Assembly (NCBI GenBank): GCA_000697355.1
Contig: JNEN01000882.1
Location: 329,104-393,103 of the forward strand
Source of the DNA: Syncephalastrum monosporum B8922
Lineage: Eukaryota > Mucoromycota > Mucoromycetes > Mucorales > Syncephalastraceae
DNA: 64,000 bases
Reading direction: 5' to 3'
Shown here: piece after piece, positions 1-12,200 of the stretch
Position numbering within the stretch: the first letter of the stretch is position 1
How the letters are laid out: each line of letters opens with the position of its first letter
Program-made: the position numbers and the translations under genes
The notes under the pieces: model-generated
What the model saw: only the letters and a program-made list of their open reading frames with translations
Told to the model about the DNA's origin: nothing
Database searches by the model: none

Positions 1-2197
1 GGCAACCCACTCGGACTGAGCATCCGCGGCGGCATCACGATGCTTGTTATCGGCCAACTGGTTCGAATGCTCGCGCGCGAGTGTCTCTACTTGAGAAAGC
101 CACTCGGGCTCGGCGGCGTCGAGATGCTCGTCGTCGGCGATCTCGTTGGTATGCCACTCGCCGTCGTTGCTGTGGTCAGGCACCTCCTCTGACCATTCAC
201 CCGAGGCCACATTTTCGTGGGCAGATGCATTGTCCTCTTCCACGTCGACGGCGTCCCAGTGGCTCTCACCCGAAAAGTCGGCGATCGGACCGTCCTGCGC
301 GTCGCTGTTGGTATGCGGTTCGACCCAGGTGCCCTGGGCATCGGCGGACTGGGAGTCGGTCTCCTCAGCAGACCAGGCAGCCGCGTTTGAGTGGTCAGGA
401 AGGACGGCGCTGTTGTCATGCCAGGTACGGTCAGGCTCGTCTTCAAGTTCCTCGGCAGACCAGGCCGCAGCGTTGCTGTGGTCGGGCAGGCCAGCGCCCT
501 CCGAGGCATCCACGTCTGCGGAGGACCATTGGCCTTCGTTCGAGTGGTCAGCGATCTCCGACCACTCGCCTACTGCAGCATTCTCATGGTCGCTGTTCTC
601 GACCTCCATGTCAATGTCGGCCGAGTCCCAGTGGCTCTCGTTCGAGAAGTCGGATATGGGGCCATCCTGTGCGGCGCTGTTGCTGTGCGACTCGGTCCAC
701 ACGCCCTCGGTCTCAGCAGAATGCGTGTCAGTCTCCTCAGCGGACCAAGCGGCTGCGTTCGAATGGTCGGGCACGACGCTGTTGTCATGCCATGTCTTGG
801 CGGGCGTGTCGTCGATCTCTTCCGCGGACCAGGCTCCAGCGTTGGTATGATCGGGCAAGGCGGAGCTAGACTCTTGCCACGACGTCTCGGGTGCGTCGTT
901 CGCATGGGTGCGCTGATCGTCGTTCGTAAACCATTGGGCGTTCAGGTGAGCCGTATCAGCGTCCTCAACGTCTTCAGCTGTAAAGGCACCGTCGTTGGAG
1001 TGATCGGGAAGCTCGGACCACGTGTTTATACCGGCGTTCAGGTGGCTCTCGTCGTCGTCGTCGTCCATCACGTCAGCAGAGTCCCAGTGGCTGTCGTTGG
1101 TGTAGTCGGTCACGTAACCGTCCTGCTCGTTGCTGTTGACATGGGGTTCTTCCCAGACACCTTCTTTTTCGGTGTCTTGGACGTCGAACTCCTCAGCATT
1201 GACGGGAGAAGCATTGGTATGGTCAGGAAGAGGTTCGCTGTTGGCGCTGTTGTCGTGCCAGACGTCAGAGGAAATCTCCTCGAGCTCTTCTCTGTTCCAG
1301 CCATTTACGTGCGAACGTTGTTCGTCGTTGGTGAACCATTGGGCGTTGTTGTGCTCGGTATCTTCATCGAGGAGCTGATCGAGTTCGGCGTTGAAAGCGG
1401 CGTTGGGGTGGGTGCGTTGGTCGTTGTTGGTGAAATACTTGTCAGCAGCATCCTGCAGAGATGACGCGTGAGTAAAAGCGATTTGACGAGGGTGTAGCAT
1501 AGCGAATTATAGCAAAATGAATCTAACCTGATGGTCAGCCGTGGTTTGCTGGGCAGCGTTCTTGAAGCCGGCATTCTCGAATTTCTGGGAGGAAGCAGTG
1601 ACCTGGAACGGGTCCGAATCGGCTGTGCACTGGCCGGCGACAAGGTGGAAACGGTAGGAGCCAGCGGACTGGCCATTGAGAGCGACGGGAACCTCACCCG
1701 ATGCACCTCGGCTGGCGTCTGTTTACACGGCAAAAAAACCAAACAAATTTAAATAGGTCAATTAGCACGCATTGCCCCTTTCAACGGATCACAATTGATT
1801 ACCATAGACACCGACTGCGCTGACCGGCGCATGGGTATCGTCGTCTGCCTTGACCAGCGTCACGTTCACCTTCTGTTGCAAAGAGGTCGGAGCCTGCCAT
1901 GAGACCAAGTGCTTCGTGTTCTCTTCAAACGAGATATCGGATCCAACGGGGAAGGTCACCCGGAAGTCTGTTGTTTCATGATCATATAATATAATATAAT
2001 TCCAGGTCAATAACGAAAAGAATCTCGAGAGAGCTATAGGAATATAAAAAATATAGATATCATAAAGAGGTACCTTTGCATTCAGCAGAAGAATCAAGGG
2101 CAGCGTTGTTATGGTCGGCGAACATGGGATTCGCGTGGACAAAAGTGCCCATGTGAAGAAGCATGGCAGCCGTGGCGGCCAATTGAAAGAATCTCAT
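1..2197 (-). CDS. Secreted Kre9/Knh1-like protein with His-Asn-Trp acidic repeats (3' end cut by window)
   Basis: Four exons read on the minus strand: 2197-2074, 1967-1803, 1718-1528 and 1452-1, still open at the edge. The start at 2197 gives a signal peptide (MRFFQLAATAAMLLHMG, cleavage near VHA-NP). Exons 2-3 encode an Ig-like domain of about 95 residues resembling the Kre9/Knh1 N-terminal domain (VTFPVGSDISF, then LVSWQAP and YRFHLVAGQC), a family tied to beta-1,6-glucan and wall surface proteins. The last exon is one long acidic repeat array: units such as DHSNAAAWSAEE, HDNS, AQDGPI.DF and ESHWDSAD recur, organised in a larger block of roughly 120 residues seen about three times. It is very rich in Asp, Glu, His, Asn, Ser and Trp, with no Cys in the array. 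Splices are all GT-AG and frame-consistent. The repeat function is unknown; extracellular or wall location is inferred. Confidence 0.72.
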
Positions 2198-2899
2198 GGG
2201 CGCCTGAAAAGAATGGAAGGGAGATGGAGGAGAAGGGGATTGAAAGGCGGGAAGGAAAGAAAAAGGAGCGCAACAAAGAAGTAAAGAGTTGAAGTGAGCT
2301 TGTTACTCTGGGGGCGGGGCGTAGTAAAAAATGTGAAGGGAACAGACCGAAAAATAGCAACTTATTATTGAAGGTTGCACAGCGCACGCCGCTTCATTAG
2401 TTGAATGCAACACTTCGACAAACTCCGAGCAGGGCACTCGTTTTCCTGAGAATCTCTTTCCCATTCCATGTACCACCATTGCTACTACAGAACTCAATCC
2501 TGTCGCTAGACATACTATACATACCACGTACAGCATACATAGGGCGACATCTTGTCCTCTCTTTTTCCTCCAAATGTGGAACCTGCCCTGAATTTTAGAT
2601 TTGTTGGTCAGTTACAGAAAAATTTCAAGCTTCTTAAACCCTCAATTCTTTGAACTCCATTTCTGTCTACCGTATCACTTGGACATAAACATGCATATTA
2701 TTGGATTTGGCATGCCGTTTGACATACTAACAATGTAACACCCTGAACACTCTGACAGAATCTCACACTCATCTTCTTTTAAATGCAGATAATAATCGCC
2801 CTCAGGATATGTTATCCCAACGAAAAATAATAATGATAAAAAAAAAAATGCAGAAATTCGGTAAACGAAAAAAGTATATTCACTTTATTGGAAAGACTT
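2198..2899. other. Intergenic, between secreted-protein promoter and RPS2 3' end
   Basis: No gene is supported here. The 2200-2290 part is a purine-rich tract on the plus strand (pyrimidine-rich on the sense strand of the gene starting at 2197), as expected for a fungal core promoter. An A-run lies near 2838. Confidence 0.5.
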
Positions 2900-3858
2900 T
2901 TACTTGCGCTGCTTTTGGGCAAGGAAGTCAGTGAACTCCTGGTAGGGAGCCTTGGTGAACTCGGTCTCGGTCCAGAGATCTAATTCAAAAATAAGTAAGT
3001 AACCCGTAACCTAGCACGAGATGTGATGAATCTCTTCTATTCTTACCAGGAGTCAAGAAGCCATAGGTGTTACCAATGGCAGCAAAGGTAGCCTTGACGA
3101 AGTTACCAAGGGTGCGGGTGGAACCGCGGGAAGTAGTATAACAATCGGTGATACCGGCAAGCTGCAGGACCTTCTTGGGGGTGGGAGCAGCGACGATACC
3201 AGTGCCACGGGGAGCGGCGACGATACGGCAGAGAGCCGAACCGCACTTGCCAGTGACCTTGCAGGGCACTGTGTGAGGCTCACCAAGAGCAGAACCCCAG
3301 TAACCGCGACGAACAGGGACAACGCTGAGCTTAGCCAGAATGATAGCACCACGGATAGCAGTAGCGACCTCCTTGGCGCACTTGACACCCAGACCAACGT
3401 GTCCGTCAGAGTCACCAATGACAACAAAGGCCTTGAAGCGAGTGCGCTGACCGGCACGGGTCTGCTTCTGGACAGGCATGATCTTCATGACTTCATCCTT
3501 GAGCGAGGGAAGGAAGTGATCGACAATCTGGTACTCCTTGACAGGAAGCGAGAAGAGGTAGATCTCTTCCATCGACTTGATCTTGCCAGCCTTTACAAGA
3601 CGACCAAGCTTGGTCACGGGAACCCTTGAATCGATATTAGCGTGAATGTCGGATCATCTGTTAAGTCCCATCGTACCATTCGGTCTTCTCGTCACCACGA
3701 CGACCACGGCCGCGGCCACCACGGCCACCACGGCCGCCACGACCACGTCCACGTCCAAATCCGCCACGTCCTGTAAGAGCGCAATGCAGCGTTCAATCAT
3801 CCGAGTTGCACAATAGGGATTAGCAAGACTTACTATCGGCCGGTGCAGAGTCAGCCAT
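2900..3858 (-). CDS. RPS2: 40S ribosomal protein S2 (uS5)
   Basis: Four exons: 3858-3834, 3770-3677, 3624-3047 and 2979-2900, giving 258 aa, the usual size. The start MADSAPAD is followed by an Arg-Gly-rich tail ([11 protein letters not shown] type), normal for eukaryotic uS5, then the conserved [19 protein letters not shown] segment, the S5 N-terminal RNA-binding domain ([16 protein letters not shown]) and the C-terminal fold ([18 protein letters not shown]). The last exon ends in LAQKQRK. The protein lines the mRNA entry channel and supports decoding accuracy. It is divergent from RPC19, sharing a 391-bp intergenic region that carries a CATC tetranucleotide tract. Confidence 0.97.
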
Positions 3859-3919
3859 TTGCTGTGGGTGGCATAAAGAAAAAAGGTGGTCAATCCAGTT
3901 GTTCATATTGTTTCCCAGA

Positions 3920-3980
3920 ATGCATCCATCCATCCACTGCGTCATTCATCCATCCATCCATCCTCCTATCGATCCATCGG
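3920..3980. repeat. CATC tetranucleotide tract in the RPS2/RPC19 shared promoter
   Basis: Short arrays of CATC/ATCC units lie 65-120 bp upstream of the RPS2 start (on its sense strand GGATGGATGG). A comparable GGAT tract sits upstream of the RPL12 start at 41340-41365. Confidence 0.7.
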
Positions 3981-4249
3981 TACGTGTGCTGAGCATAACA
4001 TGACATGATGGTGGTAGTGACAGTGGTGGTGATGGATGCTACGGCGGTGGGATGGGCCTTCTTGGCTGCGTGGTACTCACATAACTACTATGAATTTGAA
4101 AAATTCAAAAGAGAAGGAGCTCTGTGTTCAGAAGGGGTGGACAGGCATAACCCAGATCCAAGCCACATTTCCCGCGACCCCGTCACATACCACTCTCATT
4201 TCGTCTGGCATGACATTTTCTTATAGTCTTTTTTTACTTAATACTGAAC

Positions 4250-4834
4250 ATGTCTGACAACAATATGAGCGACTCTGGCTCCGAGGACGAGGTTTTGTCC
4301 AGACAAGACGAGGAGGAGGTCATTGAAGACGAGACGATGGAAGAAGCCGCCGCCGACGAGTCGGGCGAGAACCTTATCATCAGTGAAGACAAAGTCGAGA
4401 TCGTAAGTGATCATGTCGCATATATACGACTTGGCATGCATGGCATATATTAAACGAACGTGCAGCTTGCAGGTGCACGGAGCGATCCGACTTCTCTGAC
4501 ATTTGTCCTGAAAGAAGAAGACCATACCCTGGGCAACTCACTGCGACACATGATCAACAAGAACCCCGAAGTCGACTTTTGCGGTTACTCTATTCCCCAT
4601 CCCTCCGAAGCCAAGCTGCACATGCGTGTCCAGACATCCAGTAAGGAATACCATGACGACGTCTAACACAAACACAATCTCACCGTGATCATCTCATTAG
4701 GGCGGACAACTGCTGCTGAGGCGATGAAGAAAGGCATGGATGACCTGACCGACTTGTGTTCTGTCGTTCGGGAAGCATACGAGAACGAGCTTCGGAAAGG
4801 CGCATTCGAGTACATTAAAGACGAAGTCGTGTAA
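4250..4834 (+). CDS. RPC19: RNA polymerases I and III subunit AC19
   Basis: Three exons: 4250-4402, 4466-4640 and 4701-4834, 153 aa. An acidic N-terminal tail of about 50 residues ([15 protein letters not shown]) precedes the Rpb11/RpoA-type dimerisation domain: [35 protein letters not shown] and LHMRVQTS, then a C-terminal helix ([16 protein letters not shown]). AC19 pairs with AC40 to nucleate Pol I and Pol III. The acceptor at 4466 was chosen over a nearby downstream AG because it gives the conserved reading. The gene faces away from RPS2, so Pol I/III assembly and ribosomal protein output share one intergenic region. Confidence 0.95.
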
Positions 4835-4891
4835 TTACATAATATATAACATCTGCATGAGTGAAAGAAGGTTCTTTCTTTTTTTGTACAT

Positions 4892-6224
4892 TTAGAAGAA
4901 AATGCGGAAGGGGTATGCTCCGTTCTTCAAACGGAACAGGTTCATCAGACAGCTAAAAACGACGAGGATACAGAGTGTCCAGACATACACACCAATGCGT
5001 TGGCGCATCTTATCTCCCAGTCGAGGGACCGATACAGCAAGCGCGATCGTCGCGAACGAAAGAATGCCATCTATCAAAACACGGTTATCATTAGGATGCG
5101 CCCTGCCATGCTGCTTCAGCAACTTACAGATAGCGGCCACGATTTGCGACTCCATACCGAGCTGCTGCTGGAATCTATGTCACGCAGTCATGTCAATAAG
5201 GCGTGGTGTAGCATTGCGTAGGCGCTGTATTACCCTCCTGCAATATAGTTGATTTGGCCATTCTGGCCAGGCATGACATAGGGCGGGTTACGGATGCGGT
5301 TCCACATATGACCAGAGATCATGGTCAGAACGACAACCTAAACAGCGATCTATGGTTCAGCACGGGATAGACGCAAACCGCTTTGGTATATAGCTTACGA
5401 TGGAGATGGCAGCCCATGTGTTTCTGTGCTGGAGAATGGTGCCGAGGTAAGGGTACGCAAGCTTCACAACCGCGAGAGCGCCGAGCGCGAGGAAGAGTTT
5501 GAGACCCGCGCTAAAGTAGTCAAAAGGTCGGATGATTGGCACATCCAGACCTGACTGGCGTGAAAGGAAGGATGCTAGCGCTTCAGCGGTGAAGCCACTA
5601 TTCAATCATCGTCAAGAAGCGCAGGTATCAGTATCGAAAAGAACAAGACGGGGTGGGTGGGCTGCTTACGCCTTTTGAAGCTCGTAGCGGATAGGTTCGG
5701 CTTTACCCGTCTTTGATGGAGGGAAGTAGAAGACGTTGGGTGCGGTTTGGATACCGAGCTAAATAGGGCCCACCCCCTTGGATTAGCGAATGCTTACTCT
5801 TCCATGTATGGCTCAGTTTACCTTTTGATATATAAGCTGGCCGTCCTTGAAGTCGAGGTGGCCAAAGAAGAGCTGGGTAGGCTCCTTCGTCTTTTGATAG
5901 CTCGACGCAACCAAGCGGTACTCGGGGTCGAGTTCACTACACGCACGGTCATCAGTACGATCATCACACAGGACGCAGCGTATGCTTTTACCGGCAAGGG
6001 ACGCATTTGAACATGTCATCTAGGGCTGTGAGGAGCACGACCATGCCATAGTTGCGTTTGCCTTCAGTAAACTGGGAGTACGTGTTGGAGTTGAGTTTGA
6101 CCACGCCCTGGTTGGACTTTGCGAGTTTCGAGAGACGCTCTATTTTGGCATCCGATGCTGCGGCCAGCGCATAAACCACGCATTGTAGCAGAGCGATCAC
6201 AGACAAGAGCAACGATCGCTTCAT
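4892..6224 (-). CDS. OST3: Oligosaccharyltransferase subunit, OST3/OST6 (MAGT1/TUSC3) family
   Basis: About six exons. Met 6224 opens a signal peptide (MKRSLLLSVIALLQCVVYALA). A thioredoxin-like lumenal domain follows, with a CxxC motif (KCVPC, split from the next exon by an intron after CR) and ELDPEYRLVASSY, LFFGHLDF, QTAPNVFYFPP. Four transmembrane segments end the protein: one near LKLFLALGALAVVKLA, one near AAISIVVVLTMISGHMW, and two in the last exon (LSFATIALAVSVP; WTLCILVVFSCLMNLF). It ends FRIFF. A further conserved loop is NPPYVMPGQNGQINYIAGG. The subunit forms mixed disulfides with acceptor proteins to aid N-glycosylation at the ER translocon. OST3 versus OST6 cannot be separated by eye. 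Confidence 0.93.
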
Positions 6225-6498
6225 TCTATGTGAACAGTGTGTGCAGAACGGCCAAGACACGAAAATGAGCTCACCTGCTTAATTTGAAGTCAGGTCCAAC
6301 ATGGTCGTGTCTGATTGGCTTGCTCACATTTCTATTCTGCCTTTTTCCTTCACCTCCCAAATATAGCAATTCATGTAAATGGTTTACTCGCATATGCAAT
6401 CCTTCGATCTGGAATGCTTACGAGAGAGACATCCGCACGTCGTACCATTCTCTATATGTATCTTCTTTCTACATATATACAAAGCTCCTTCTATTGAG

Positions 6499-9400
6499 TT
6501 AACCATCAAGGTCATTTAGGTCGGAAGAAGTAAAACAAAGGCGCAGGTCGTTGTCCGTGACGGATTCAATGCCTTTCTTGGTCAAATCGACCGTCTCCGT
6601 TTGTTCGTCTACGGGAAGATTAAGCTGCTGTTCTCGCCTCAGTCTTCTGGTGCGCCTCGCCTCATGGATTTCGTGGATGCGCTGCTCAATCGTGCCTTTA
6701 ACAATATACCAAAACACCGCTGTCTATTATCATCATTAGATTTTAAAAGTCTCTCTTACTACTTCAATTGTTCACAGGACATACCTCGTCTGTCTGGCCT
6801 ATTCGGTGAACGCGATTGATGGCCTGCATCTCCAGCGCTTCATTTATCATTGGCTCCACAATGATAACAGTATGGGCTTGTGTCAGCGTCAGACCACTAC
6901 AAACCAAACGAGGAAGCGCTGTTAATTCGAATTTGCATGGATTTCGCCCCCCTTCTAACGCAGTGTTGCACCGACCTGGATTGACTCTTTGAGTGTAGCA
7001 AGATAACCACCGTATCTGGGTCATTGCGAAATCTGTCCAATGCGCTTGTCCGACGCATTCTGGGTGCTCCTCGGTACAAGTCGACGTAACCGATTGAATT
7101 TTGCTTCAGGCCCTGCTCGATAAGAGCCAGTGTATCATTCCACTGCGAAAAGACAAGCACTTTGCCTCCTGCGTTCTTTCGGACAAAGTTAATGTGTCGC
7201 ACAATGCTGTCGATCTTGGCACCACGACCACCAATGATTTTACATGCGTTAATTTTATGCTCCAGGCTGTCTTTCGGTAGATGTGACGTATCGAGCATGC
7301 TAAAGTTATCCGCATCGGGTGCTGATAAAGATACGTGAGTCAAAAAGGTTCAGATCTTTCAATCCACATACTTATATAGTGGAGCGATTGAAGAGCTACT
7401 CCGGTATTGCATTGCGGGCAGCGTTTGTGCTGTCGAAACCACATCATTGCGCAGTCGTGACAGAACTACAAAGGAGTACTTTAGAGCCCGCTCAAACAAG
7501 CTGCCTCGCTATGCGTTTACCACGTGACCACTAAGGAGTAATACAATGAGATTCTGCTAGTTTTCATATAGCTTTTCATGACGTACCATGGAGTGCAGAC
7601 ACCTCGCTCGTACGGACTTTTGCAGATGATACACTGTTCGTTCACTTCGTCCCGGTCAGCAGCCATGTGCTGTAGATATCGGCTTCGTGCGGACAGCTTG
7701 TCAAGTCCGTCTTGGTGCTTCTTCTCTCCTTCGATTAAATTGCTAATCTCTTGCATTGGTGAGCGAGATTTCCAGTCCTCTACGCGGTCTGAAATTTCTT
7801 GCAATGCTCGGAAATACTCGATACGGCAGTTATAGAGATGGCTCAGCTTCTTATAATCACTATTCCTGATAGTTAGAGCACGAGATATAGAGTAATATCC
7901 GCACCTACTTTTCAAGTGCTTCTAACAACTGACGCTGCATTGCTATAACTTGTTCCACGGCCTCAGTAGCCGACGTTTTTCGCGTATCTTGATGTGCAGG
8001 TATACCGCGCTTATGCTGGATGAAAGACAGCAGGTTGTTTAAACCGCCTGGAAGTTCTGGTGCGTTTATCGACTCGAGCTGTTGATTGATCCCATCTTTC
8101 AACAACTTGATATTCTACATGATTTTTAGATATGCCTTGGTCCCTGCAGTGCGTTAACGAACCTCATCCTGTACATCATCCTCTGCCTTCTCTGGTTTGG
8201 ACACGGTGCTCTTAGGAGGTTCAACGCCTGCGCGCACAGTATGATGAGTTTTCCGCTTGCTCTCACTGGGAGGATGAAGCTTACCGAGAAGCAGTTTGGT
8301 GCGTTGGCGTAAAGCCTTTTCATAGGCTTCGTGATACAAAAGCACTTTCTATACATATCCATATAGTCAGCACAGTATAGCATGGCTCAATTCGACGCAC
8401 CTCCTGGGTGATCAAGGACTCCTCATATTCGTCACCTGGACATATGGGCTAGTATGAGTAAATGTGGCATGGACTGGCTTTTCTTCACTCACCAGTAGTT
8501 TCTTCATTCTTATTGTCGACCAACTCGGAGCACAGCAATCCACGCAAGTTCTCTCTCCAGTCAATGATATGTTGCAGCTGCAGATCCAAGGATTTGGAGA
8601 TGGCATTAAAAATACCGGCGCCATCGAAAGGACTGACTCCGTCTTCGCTATCACTGTCCGTGTCGCTTTCGTTGTTCTCCTCCGTACCAATAGTGTACCG
8701 ATTATCATTAGGATTGAATCCTCCCCAGTACCGCTCCAATTCTAACTTCGACGCAGTGACCTAGTTCATTCATGTTAGATTGCTTTTTTCTGTGTACATC
8801 GAAAACACTTACACGCTCTAAGGGACGTTGGAGTATCTCCCGTCGAACATGTGCAGCCTTGTTATAGTACTCCACTTCTTCGTTTTCTTGCTCAAGCTTG
8901 TGGTGCACGCCGGCGGTATAGAAGTAAAAGCGGTGCAGAATACCAAGCCATTTAAGAACGCGCTGCGTGAACGCCGTGACCTCGTCTTGCAGTTTATCCT
9001 TGTCCCGATTTGCCTTCAACTTCTCCTCGTCATCTCCGCTGGGTTTGGTATCGCTGCCTTCCTTTTTAAACTTGATCGGTTCCTCCAAATCTTGCAGTCC
9101 CTTCTTCACACTATCAAGATGCGCGCGATTTTCGTCCAGATTATGTTGTACAATTTTAGTGCCTTCTTTATAGACCGAGATCGCGGCATCCAGTTCCTCC
9201 ATAAGCTCGTGCATGCCTCCGCAACGTAGCCGAGACTCGGCGATCCGAAAAGAAAGGAGGTCCACACCATCTCTGTTCTCTCGGATCATTGCATCCAAGA
9301 CTATACAGAGCAATTCAATGAGCCATGTTACACACAAGAGATATAAGCCAAACCTTCTTCCAGCGTATGTGCATTTCTTCCTATTCGACTTCGTTCTGTA

Positions 9401-11582
9401 GTACCAATGGAAGGATGGACACAGGCTTGGCGCAGAGTAAGAAACTAGACGCATAATGACATGAGTCAGGGTCACCGTGTTCTTTGAGTTGCTACATTAC
9501 CCAGTCCCGCAGTCGCTGCATATTCTGTCGATAAGTGTTGACGACATCTTCTGGTTCACGTTCTTCATCGATATGCCACTGATGTTGTTCAAGCCAGTCT
9601 ATATGCGCATGCCGGCGACATTCATCTTGGACGCCATTGTAGTAATCCTGCTCGATCCGCGAGAAGACGACGTTGAAGATGTTTCGCTTTTGTGCTGGAA
9701 TACGAATTTGATGTTCGAGAGACGACTTGACATTGCGACGCATGATACGTTTCGTAATATCCCAGAAAGTCGACCAGCCACCTGCGGTAGAGAAAATCCC
9801 TGCCATCGTGGTAACATCCTGTGTCAAGAAATCGAGGAAATGGAAGAGCCCAAATAGATCGTCGTATTTGCTCTTCTTCATAGGCGTTCCGCTGACGCCC
9901 CAGGAATACCAGCGAGGGATTTGGAGCGCCATCTTTCCAATATGCGTAGTTGAGGAATCCGCCATTTGCACCTAGCGTGATGTTTGAGCAACAGACCGAC
10001 ATCAGAAGGAGAGTTGACATACCTCATCAAGCACTACACGAAACCAGAGCACGCGCGTCAAGAAACTTTGCCGTACTGGATATTTTGGAGCTAAAAGCAG
10101 AATTGAGCAATGTGTATCGATATCGCACTACATACCGTGACGTCGCGAGCGAGATTCTTGGGTTTTCGCGCGGTATATCTCTGCTTGAAGGACCTATCAA
10201 ATGTGTAAGAAGGTATTGGATGATCCATTGGTTATCAAAACTTGCATTATAATCAGTCAAGACAATATCGTAATCTTTCATATGCTCGGCAGTGATTGGG
10301 CTGTTCTTGTTGTCTAGGTCTTTCACACCGTAGTAGCGAAAGACGCGTAAAGAAGGAGCATGCGTCTTGATCTCTGCTTCCCATTGGCCAGAAATCGTTT
10401 CGGGTACGATGATGAGCGTAGCGGGAGAGAGCACATAATCTGGATGCTGATCCTGCCTTGGGTGGGTTGTGTCGAGCTCGTTGTGGTGGTGCAAAAGAAT
10501 CAAGGCAATCACGCTTTTCAAAAGACATTAGACAGGCGATTCGGTTATGTGCGGAAAGGCATATAGCAGTAGTAGACTTTTTTACCTAACAGTCTTTCCG
10601 AGACCCATTTCATCGGCAAGGATGCCACCGCGGTATACCATGTAATGCTTCTGTCTCATGGACTCGGTCCAAAGTGATGAAATGGCGCCCGACAACCTGT
10701 TAATGTAAAATGACTGGCTAGAGTCTGCTCCACGATATTCCTCCCATCCGAAGGGTAGCGTGTCCGGAGATAAATCATTCGGCAGGACGCCATCGGATTG
10801 GAGTCTGTGCCCTTCTCGTTCCAGCTTGAATAATATATTACAGAGTCAGCGATTAGGTCTCATGAAAAGGAATTATGCCTGCATCAAATGCATACCATCC
10901 AGACGAGGTTTTGGGTCTGAAAGGGTGTGAGCGTAGAGTGCAATGTGGGAGGCTGCGCTTCCTTTATGGTATGTTCTGAGATGGGAGGCTGCAGGTGATG
11001 GAAAAAGCTCTCAATAGATGTATCGGGAACGGGAGGCAAAGGTGAAGGGCAGAGCGAATCAAAGGCGGCGAATGCCTTCCTGGTGAGCTTCCTTCCCTCG
11101 TACAACAGGTCGAGGTCGACGGCTAATTCATCGTTTTCGCAGGCGACAGCTGCTACGCGAAGAGAGGTCTCTTGGTTCCGGAGCACTTGCCCGAATTGAA
11201 TGAACGACGCGACACTTTTGTTGGTGTTCAACGCAGCTGGATCGTGCAGTTGTTCTACCGCAAGTAGATTTCGACCTTCGTCGTCTTTGATCGCAAGCGT
11301 AAAACTTTCGAGCTTATCGAAAGCGTAGTTGACAGTCTCGCTGGACCAGCCAGGCATAATCTGCTGAATCGCTTCTTTTTGCATAGGCGTTAAAAGAGAC
11401 GCGAGCATGGAAGACAGCTCCGGCGGAATGTCAGCAGTCATTCTAACGCGTAACAGTTGCACGGCCGTCGTCTTTCGTCTCTTCCGAGGCGTCTCGGTAC
11501 GATCGTGTTCGTGTGCATTTTGGAGAGCAAGGAGCCACAGCTCTAAGGCTGCTGAGCTTGCTACGCCACGAAACGTCAGCAT
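6499..11582 (-). CDS. SNF2 helicase with embedded RING finger, SHPRH/Irc20-type E3 ubiquitin ligase
   Basis: A large gene with many short introns. In order: N-terminal region; LTPFQTQNLVWM; helicase motif I (ADEMGLGKTV, about 10610-10590); ATLIIVPETI; motif II as LDE|VQ split by an intron near 10020; WGVSGTP (motif III); a long helical insert with coiled-coil character (9480-8100); a C3HC4 RING (CIIC, CGHVFCHDC, CPQC, 7640-7420); and the helicase C-terminal lobe (KVLVFSQWNDTL, SGLTLTQAHTVIIVEP, INRVHRIGQTDEV). A RING placed between the two ATPase lobes is the hallmark of SHPRH/Irc20, linked to PCNA polyubiquitination and damage tolerance. The start at 11582 is the first ATG compatible with the frame after the upstream gene's stop at 11658; a start at the internal Met 11441 is possible. 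A 10-nt exon at 7521-7530 encodes part of the RING. Confidence 0.9.
7521..7530 (-). other. 10-nt microexon inside the RING domain of the SHPRH-like gene
   Basis: On the minus strand an AG precedes TGGTCACGTG and a GT follows. Joining it to CCATG of the exon ending at 7588 and to TTCTGTCACGAC downstream restores C-G-H-V-F-C-H-D-C, the middle of the C3HC4 finger. Skipping it would lose the Cys-x-His pair and shift the frame. Confidence 0.8.
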
Positions 11583-11657
11583 AAAGATGAAGAAAAGAGA
11601 CAAAAATTGGATACAGACATGAATACTGCAATTATTTATTTCATGCACCTCACAAAT

Positions 11658-12200
11658 TTACAGACCTCTCTTCCACATTGTATAATGGTCAACGCCCTCC
11701 TTAAGAAACACTTTCTCTTCCTCGACTGTATATCCAAGCTTCTCATAAAAGGCACGCTTGTCTGCTACCGCTTCCAGCATGACAGCGTCCATCCCCAACT
11801 CTTTGGCAGCATATTCTTCAAGGGCTGTCACGAGGAGGCGGCCTATCCGCAGTCCGCGTGCATTGGAAAGAACCACTAAGCGTTCCAGTTTCGCCACCTT
11901 CGGCTCATAAGGGTATAAGCGCACGGCGCCCACAGGGACACCTGTCGCTGTTGGATTGCCCGAGGCGTCGGTCGTGTCGCACCGTGCGATTAAGTTATGA
12001 GAAACAGGGTCCTTTTCACTGTCCAGCCACTGTCATTAATACCCCACCCTTATACTGCTTGTATATAAAACTCACTCTGCTAAGCCTGTATGTGCGCCAA
12101 ATCCCTGTTCAATAACATAGACTCTCGTTCGAAGGTCAACAACGGTTGCCAGATCTTCTTCAGTGGTTGCGAGCGTGACAACCGGATTTCGGTGAACCAT
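11658..12200 (-). CDS. GNAT-family N-acetyltransferase
   Basis: Two exons, 12200-12076 and 12018-11658, 161 aa. The acceptor just after CTGGACAG is the one that keeps frame. Features are an N-terminal strand-helix (TVVDLRTRVYVIEQGFG), a central beta strand (GAVRLYP), the acetyl-CoA binding turn (RGLRIGRLLVTALEEYA, a variant of Q/RxxGxG/A) and the C-terminal LEAVADKRAFYEKLGYTV. This resembles the YjdJ/ElaA-like and fungal GNAT proteins of unknown substrate. Its stop lies only 76 bp upstream of the SHPRH-like start, on the same strand, so the promoter of that gene probably lies within or near this gene. Confidence 0.9.

Noticed and set aside
81..1464. Long plus-strand open frames opposite the repeat gene
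   Set aside because: They begin with non-ATG codons or mirror the repeat sequence; the minus strand has a signal peptide, domain and consistent splices.
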